From: a virus
DNA: 33,776 nucleotides
IMG/VR virus record: IMGVR_UViG_3300009160_000094
Coordinates: 1-33,776 of that record
Reading direction: 5' to 3' (one strand)
The position numbers were made by a program, and so were the translations under genes. Of the stretch, positions 11,101 through 20,100 are shown one piece after another. Numbering within the stretch: the first letter of the stretch is position 1; each line of letters starts with the position of its first letter. Below the pieces are notes generated by a model. It was not told the origin of the DNA and ran no database searches. It saw only the letters and a program-made list of their open reading frames with translations.

Positions 11101-14100
11101 ACTGAGTGCGATTGTACGCAAACACTGTAAATCCGCTAGTATCACGTCTGTTTTGCTCATCAATCCAAGCAATTACTTCTGCTTTAATAAACTCACGGTT
11201 ATTCTCAATAGCAGTTCTAGCAGCCAATGTATTTCTATCATAAGCATTTAGAGGTGTGTTTAGAGAATTAGCACCTGTTGGAGTTGGAATTGAATATGGC
11301 TTAGCTGGAACATCTTTAACTAAAATATATGTTAATCCAGTTGGTGTGCCAGCAGTGGTTGTAATTGCACTGCCGCCCTTTGTAGCTGACAATGTAAAGT
11401 TAGTAGGGCCACTAGTAGAAATAACGTAGTATGTATTTCCAGTAGCATACCCAGTAATGGAGCCACCGCCACCATATGTACCTGTAATAACAACTTTTGC
11501 TCCTACTTCCACATATGCCTCTGATGCACAGGAGAATTGGCCACCAGTGCCAGTAATAGCAACTGTTCTTAAAGGAACACCAACATTAGTAATGAACAAG
11601 TCCATTAAGGTATTAATTCTAGCTAAAGTTGTTGTGTCACCACCATTACCACTACCAGCAGTGCCATTAGTATTAATAGCAGTCTTGCTTGTTGATTTTG
11701 CTCTATTATTAAGTGTTATTAACTCAGCCTTTAGTTGCTTGAAAGCTGCTATTGTAGCTTGTCTCTGAACACCAGTCACAGCATTTGTCACATTGCGACT
11801 GTAAGCTTGAGCAGCAATAATTGTCTTAAAGTTTGTATCAAAAGCAATGTCAAAACGTAGTGCATCCAACAATAAAGCAGTGTCGCGAGCACACTTATCT
11901 GTGTCAAAATAGCTAACTCTTAATGTACCTGCTCCTGGAGTGATTGTTGCGGCAGTTAGCTCTGCATTTGTTGTACGATCACTTCTCTCACTTACTGTGA
12001 AAGTATTGGATGTTGGGATTGTTTTTACATAATATGTAGTACCAAACTTAATGCTGCCAACATCTGCACCTGCTGTAAATTGAATTGCTTGTCCAACAGT
12101 GAATGTATGATCATTTGTTACAGTAATTGTAGCAACACCGCCGCCACCTACAGCAATTCCAGTTACTGTGTTACCATTGTTAGTGATAGCATATTCTGTA
12201 ACAATCTGTGGGAAACTCTTAGGTCTTCTAACTGTGTCAACTACTGAAGCAACTAAATTAGGTGTTTTATATTTGCCCAATAATTCTGCAAAATCAGACA
12301 AGTTAGTACCTGCCCATGCTGTATCTGGATACACAGTGCTTGGATTAGCAGCAATAGTACTGATATAATCTCTAACTGTCCATGCTAGATTTCTACTAGC
12401 TTGAGCAGCACTTACACCAGCTTGTGGACCAAATACTTGTGGAACCTTAACTTGAAGCTTACTTACATCCTCATTCTTAGCAATCTTTGCTACTAGAGAC
12501 TGTAAGTATGTATAAGCAGTTACGGTAATTGCTAACTGTCCACTTGGGAGTGAATCGTTATCAAGTCCGGCACCAGCATAATATGCTAACGCAGCAACAC
12601 TAGTTTCCATTGTGCCACCGTAAGTCATATCATAACGTAGTGCGTCAATGATATAATCAACGTCGCGTAAACATACTGCATTATTATAATCTAAAGATGG
12701 GGACTCAACAGTGATTTTCTTGGTCAATTCTGCTTTGATAAACGCTCTGTTAGCATCAATTAAGTTTCTTGCATATCCATAACTTGGTAGATAATCTGTA
12801 TTATAGCCAGTTGGGCTTGGTAGTTTAACTTCTGGAAGTTGATCTAATCCACCTTTTAGTACTGCCAATACAATATCCATACACTCAGCTACACGAGATC
12901 TAGCTGTTTCACTAGTTGTTGTGTATGTTAATAGTGTAGTTCTTAGTAACTCAAATGAGCCAATTGTAGCATCTTTTTGTAGTCCTACTACTAGAGCAGC
13001 CTGTGCGCGATAATAGCTACGAGCAGCAACAATTGTTCTAAAGTTACTACCAAACATCATATCATAACGTACTGCGTCAACAACTAAACCAATGTCGCGT
13101 TCGCATGAAATAACATTATAATCAAATATTGTTAGACCACTAACGCTAGCGTTTGTTGTTAAGTTAACAGCAGAACCACCTTTCTCAGTACTTACTTGGA
13201 AGCCATTAGTTGTAAGATAAGTTCCACCTAATACATAATAAACAGTATCAGCAGTTAGGCCTGTACCTGTTGTAGTACCTTTAAGTACTATAATTTGATC
13301 TTCAACTAAACCATGTCTATTAGCAGTAATTATATCATTAGTTGTGTTGGTTGCGGTTACCTGTGTTTGAGCACTGTAATTTGCAGCAATATAATCTGTA
13401 ACAGCAGTCTTAATATCAGTTTTTTCAGCTTCAATAGCATCACTGATAGTTACTAACTCACTGTCAAGAACATTAACCCAATCTGTGCTAGCTGCAACTG
13501 GAGTTGGATTTGTTCCACCTAGTGCTGTTAAAATAACACCAATTAGATCATTAGCTTTAGTGCCAGCTGCACTTGAACCTTTACTGCTTGATGTTGTGCT
13601 TTGTTTAACTGTATTATTAGCGATGATTTCTAAAATCTTAGCTTTGGTAAAATCAATTGCTGCTAGTGTGGCTTCTTTTTGGTTATTAGTTGTAAAGCCA
13701 CCTTCTGTAACTTGAGTTCTAGCATAACTACGACCAGCTACAGTACTTCTAAAGTTTGTACCAAACATTAAGTCATAACGTACAGCATCAATAATTAGGC
13801 CAATATCTCTTCGGCATGTATTTACTACGTAATTGCCTACTAAGTCTGGATAATTAGCATTAATAAAATCTGTAACTTGTTTTTGGATACCAACCCCTAA
13901 ACTTACACCGTTAAGTGTATTAGAAGAATTTGCATTATTAACAGCATCTAGAATATCACTGATTTCTACAAGACCGCTATCAACCCATGCTGTTCCAGCT
14001 GGAACTTCAGTATCATCATTATCACCATCATCAAGATTGACAAAAGTAATAATAGTATCAATTAAATCACCAGCAGCATTAGCAGCACCTGAACTTCCTG

Positions 14101-17100
14101 CTTGAGCATTAGTACCTGAACTAAAGACTTGAGCAACATTATTACCAGTTGTTGCTGTAACCTCATTATTTTGAGCAACATCAACAATGGCTGCTTTTAG
14201 TCGAGTATAAGCAGCAATAGTTGCAGCAATTTCGTCATCTCTATTTCCAGTTGGATCATCACTAAACACAAGACCATCATAGTATGCACGTCCAGCAACA
14301 ATAGTTTCCATATTGCCACCGTAAGTCATGTCATAATATACAGCATCTAGGATATAATCAACATCACGTTTACATGTTTCCTGATTGTAAACTGGCGGAC
14401 TATTAGCTTCAATGTAAGCGATAACTTCAGCTTTTAAGAATTCTCTGTTAGCTGCAATTAAGTTTCTTGCATTTAGATATGCATCAACACTGGCATTGCC
14501 AGCACCACTTGTTGGAAGTGGTAAAGCAAATGGACGCTTTGGAGCAACTGCTTCTCCATTATCTAAAATACTCTTAATTAAGTCCATGTTAGCAGTTGCT
14601 CTTTCTGTAGCTAAGAACTTCTTGCTACTTGGGGTAACTGCTTTTAATCGAACTACATCTTGTAGTACTTCGCTTAGTCTTTCATAAGCAGCTACAGTTT
14701 GAATAACCTGCTTAGGAATAACTGACTTAGGAGTAATTGCACCATCAAAATAACTTTGTGCTGCTGATAATGTATCAAGGTTACCGCCATATAATACGTC
14801 ATAGCACATTGCGTCAATTAAGAAACCAACGTCACGAGCGCATTTGGCTCTGTTATAGGCATAACGACTGTCAACAAAATCAGTTATTGCATCACCAAGA
14901 TCAGTTTTGTTATTAGTTAAACTTAGATTCAATGTAACTAATGCGTTAGCAACCCAATTTGTTGTAGGAAGAACTGTTGCGTCAGGTCCTGAATCAGGAT
15001 TAATATCGCCTGCAATAATATCAGAAATACGATTAGCCAACAATGCTACTCTAGCGCTAACAGTAGCATCAGCAATTAAAGTATCTAACTCTGTAGCCAA
15101 TTGTCCATAAGCAGCAATAGTAATATCCAAGTCATTTGATACTAGTACTGAAGCCCCTGTAACACCACTCTTATAAGCCTTAGCAGCGATATCAACTTGA
15201 GTTGTTCCGCCGTATGTTAAATCATAACAAATTGCATCAATGATGAATCTTAAATCTCTTTGGCAATTAGCTCTTTGAGCAGGGCCATATGTGAAACCAG
15301 GATAGCCACTGCCCTGCTGTTGAATAACCCAAGAATTAATTGTTTTAACAAGAGTTTCTTTACTAGTTTGAATTGTGTCTCTTGCTGCTAAGAATGTAGA
15401 AATACCAGCTGTTCCAGTTGTACCAGTTGTTGGAGGAGTCCATTTAACTGTTGGAGCAGCAGTTAGGCCGTTTTCTAAAATAGCTAAAATAGCATCCATA
15501 CTAGCAGTTACTCTAGTTGTGGCTGTTTCGTTGGTCTTGACTAAATCTAATAACTTGGTCTTTAAGAATTCAAATGAAGCCATTGTGGCAACTTTCTGAT
15601 CTTTTGTTACTACACTAGCTTGAGCACGATAATAACTACGACCTGCAACAATACTGTTGAAGTTAGTATCAAACATCATGTCATAACGTACTGCGTCAAC
15701 TACAAGACCTACGTCACGAGCACATACATCTCTGTCATATCCAAAAATTACATAGTTTGTATCAATGTAATCAGTGATTTCTTTCTTCAATGATACTGTG
15801 GCTGTTTGTAATTTCTTAAACTCAGCTACTAATTTTGCATCAACCCATGCTAGATCTGGAGTAGATGTTAAGTTTTCAATATCAAGTGCGCCGTTATCAG
15901 CACTAGAATTATCAATATAGCTAAGAATTAATTGGATTAAATCAGACATATCGCTGGATGCTGCGGCACTGCCGTCACTGCCAGTTGGACTTCTAAACTG
16001 AACTGTACTATTACCAGTTGTTCTAGTTACTGGTGTATCAACTGCCACATCCGAAATAACTGATTTCAAATGTGTATAAGCAGCAATAGTAGCAGCAACT
16101 TCATCATCATTTTGTCCAGTTGGATCTAGCTGTTTAATTGCACCAACAAAATAGCTGAATGCTGCTGTTTGAGTTTCCAATGTACCACCATAAGTAGTAT
16201 CATAATATACAGCATCTAAAATTAAGTTTAGATCACGTTCACACTTGGCTTGATCGTAACCAACTGGTACATCATTTTGATCAATGTAAGCCAAGATTTC
16301 ACTGATAATAAATCCTCTATTCTTTTCAACTAGATCTCTAGCTCTCTTATAGCCAACATCACGACCTGTTTCTGGGAAAGGAATAATGAATTTTGGCACA
16401 TTCATTCCATCGCTTTCTACGATGTCAATGATGATATCCATATTTCTATTTGTGCTGTTAACTGCTAAACTGTTTTGTTTTAGTAATTCAGCAACTAGTT
16501 TCTTAAGTTGTTTGAATCCACCAACAGTTGCTAATTTTTGACCACTTGCAACTTTAGCAGCATTGACTCTCATGTAACTACGACCAGCAGTGATACTACG
16601 GAAGTTACTGCCAAACATTAAGTCATATCCTAATGCTTCAATAATAATACCAACGTCACGAGCACACTTTTCTCTATCATATGACAATACAGTAAAGTTA
16701 CTATCAATATAATCAACAACTTCTTCTTTGATAAAAGCAATATTATCTCTTAGAATTTTAACAGCAGTGTCTCTGTCAATATCATCATCACTGTTTCTTT
16801 TTGGAATTGGATATTCCAATGAAGGAGCTGCAGGATTGTCAACGGTGCCATCTTTAAGAATATCAATTAAAATATCAAATCTTGTACTAATTGCTTTCTT
16901 AGCTGCTGGAGTAACAACACGCTCTAATGTTAATACTTTAGCAGCTTCTAATGCAGCAATAGTTTGAACCTTCTGTGGTCCAATTACGTCACTAGCGTAA
17001 GCACGGAAATAACTGATAGCAGCATTAATTGTCTTATAGTTGCTATCAAAGATCATGTCACTTAGAATAGCATCTAAAATTAAGCCAACGTCTCTGTAGC

Positions 17101-20100
17101 ACTTTGGCTTATTAAAGCTGAAGTTATCAAAGAAGTTATTAGCCATGAACTTGATAGTTTCTGTTGTAATATCTTCTTTAGCAGCTAGGATTGCATCTCT
17201 TACAGCCTTAACAGCAGTTGGCTGATAAGTTGTTATTGGATACCCAGTTGTTGTTGTTCCTAGTGATAATGGAGTAGCTGTACTTACACGAGCAAATGTG
17301 TTATCACCATCACTGATTTCATACCAGTTGATGTTAATATAAGCTTGTAATTCAGCTTGAATAAATTGCTTGTTAGCAACTAGCAAGTCAAATGCCTTTT
17401 GTTTATTAGGATCTGTACTTGCTGTTAGTCCAATAGCTTGTTTAGTTCTTTGAATGGAATCCTCACTGTTGTTAGGACCTTCACGTAGAATTTCAACAAT
17501 CACATCAATTAAATTATTAATTGCATATGACTCGGCAATTGTAGCAGGTGGTAGACTGGTTCTCTGCTCAACATCACCTTGCCATGGATTTGGTCTTGGT
17601 GTACAAGTAATAACATCAGCTAATAGCTCTTTTAAGTAGAGGTAAGCATTGATTGTTTGATTAATCTGTCTTGGACTTACTGTCTTTAGCACGTTGGATT
17701 CATCGTTAAATCCATAGTAGTAAATACCTGCTTGAACAGCTTGACGATTACCACCGTGTACTAAGTCAAAACATACACTATCAACAATGTAACCAATGTC
17801 ACGAGCACACTTTACTCTGTCATAGTTAAATGCAGGATATGATCTTGTTAGATAAGCAATGACTTCAGCTTTTAAGAAGTTCTTGTTAGCTTGTAATAGT
17901 TTGTAGCCATTATCTAAATCTGTGTCAGTTGATCTAGCACCATTTGACTGAATAAAATCACTAGTTCCAACGATTTCTGAATCAATCTGTTTTAGGAATA
18001 TCTTGAATAAATTACCTAAGTTATTAACTTGAGTTTGAGTTGTTGCAGTACCGTTAAGATTTTGACTACCTGAATATCCTTCAATAGGATCATTAATTAC
18101 AACACGTTGACTGTACAACTGGGCAATACCATATGCATCTGTTGTAGCAACACGCTCATAATTAGCAATTTGTCTTGAACCATTAGCATAGCTATAATAT
18201 CTCTTAGCTGCATCTATTGTTTCACTATTACCGCCGTAGGTCAAGTCAAAGCACATTGCATCAAGAACATATCCTACATCTCTTTTACATATATTTTCAT
18301 CATAATTTCCAATTAAATCTGGATAATTTTCATTAACTTTAGCAATAACAATTTGTTTAACAAGTGTCTTATTAGCTTGTAAGTTTATAACTAAATTCTT
18401 AACAGTTACATCTGTATCTTGATAATCAGGATATTGTGGGGCTGTTGTTACTGCGCCAGCGTCAATTGAGCTAGTAATTAACTCAAAATTTCCTGTGACA
18501 CTGTCTACTGCATCAGTATTTTCAGTTATTAAAGCAATTACTTTATCACGAGCAAATTTAACAGCTTCAATTGTTTCTGTTTTTGTACCTGAAGGAATTA
18601 CTAATCCACTGGCGCTTATATATGATCTAGCAGCCTTGATACTTAAATAATTACCGCCAAAAATCATATCGTTAATTACAGCATCAATGATAATGCCAAC
18701 ATCTCTAAAACACTTGGATTCAGAATACTGAAGAGTTGGATAAGTTGATCTAATAAAAGCAATAGTTTGATCTTGAATTTCTTGCTTTTTGCTTAATACT
18801 TGTTCTCTTAAACGTTTAAGTTCTGGTTCAGCCAAGTCATAATCTGGAAGAATAATTGTTTTTGGACTTAATGGCCCGTTCTCTACGATTCCACTGACAA
18901 TGGCAAACCCGTCACGTACTAATCTTTGTGCTGTTACAGAACCGCCATCAGTTGCACCAGCAGCAACTTTGCCTACTTGATTTTCAGTATTACCTGATGT
19001 TTTAGTAACTGCTACGTCACGAGTAATTAAACCAGCAACATATTTGGCATGATCTAATGCTGCGACTGTTTCTGGACCTTGATCACCAATTGTGATTTCG
19101 CCTTTGGCCCAATAACGTAGGCCAGCAAATGTACTTTGTGTAGTACCTTCGTATAATAAATCTTGAGCTAAACTATCAACAATTAGACCATTGTCTCTAT
19201 TACATGTAACTTGATTATAGTTGGCAAATAATACGCCGTCACCAATGTTTGGACGCTTGGCTAAATTCTTAAATACAATTTGACGTCCTGCTGACTTCTT
19301 AACAACACCACGATATAAAATTTCACTAGCACCACGACTTACTAGACCGTAGTTACCAAATGAGCTGTTACTTAGGTTGATCGAGCAAAATCCACCGTTT
19401 TCACATAAGAATGAAATATCGCAGCAAATTGTAAAGATGGAAACTAACTGTGTGTTTCCTCTGTTCAACATGTGAATACCAATACCACCTTGGTTGTACT
19501 GTGTAAACGCATCAGCAACCATTGAACGTAGGCCAGTAGTTACAGCACCGTCAACACGCATACCTGTACCAGTTGTTGTGATACTGGTTACCGCTTGAGT
19601 ATAAGGGGAAGTTACAATTTCACCAGCACTACCGTCTGGTGGGAAACAGACCGCAGCTGAAGGAGCAATGTGTCCTTTGAAATTCATACAGAAAATATAC
19701 GCACCGTTGTAAACCCAGAAAATATCTTGTGTTGGGTTTTTTGGACGAACTGTGGTGTTACGCAAGTTGTCGCCAACAACTGATACACGAGCAGGAACTC
19801 TTAGTGGGTTATCTTCAATATACTCCCCACTCTTTAAAAATATGGTCGTGCCAGGTGTCGCAACACTCAGAGCCTTTTTTAGGCTTGCAAAACTCTCCCC
19901 CAATGTTTTACCGCTATTGCTGTCATCGCCGCTTTTACTAACATAAAGTACGTTAGGTACTGATGTTGCGCCGATTTCAACAATCTTTTGTATAGCTGAA
20001 AACCCTGCAGGTTGTTTAATTTCTTGTTTAGTAAATAGTTTACCGTCAGCACTGTTAATTGCTAACTCACCTAATTCTAATGCCTCTAGTGATGGTACTT

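Larger units (their letters stand above)
2515..19210 (-). repeat. 34-copy protein repeat array inside the giant gene
   Basis: The Cys codons of the signature (C-x-[RKE]-D) begin, on the minus strand, at 19204, 18712, 18289, 17809, 17101, 16666, 16243, 15724, 15265, 14842, 14374, 13816, 13105, 12673, 11893, 11101, 10639, 10204, 9667, 9232, 8719, 8242, 7777, 7291, 6883, 6463, 6019, 5560, 5107, 4678, 4252, 3841, 3307 and 2827. All are in one frame. Spacing runs from 136 to 264 residues; most lie between 136 and 180. Each unit has a lead-in helix (often ANRxFIKAEVIAYI), the signature helix, AGRAYY or AGRSY, and a following helix (ATxAAYxxLK). Copies are clearly diverged in protein, but short DNA stretches around the signature recur nearly unchanged. 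Confidence 0.9.

Noticed and set aside
3239-17639. Many plus-strand open frames of 60-100 codons inside the giant gene
   Set aside because: They recur at the repeat period, overlap a strongly repeat-conserved minus-strand gene, and their proteins are low-complexity antisense readings. They are shadows of the repeat.
2515-19210. CRISPR-like or satellite repeat reading of the periodic DNA
   Set aside because: The period (~410-790 bases) is far too long for CRISPR, copies are diverged, and the periodicity is explained by an intact coding frame.
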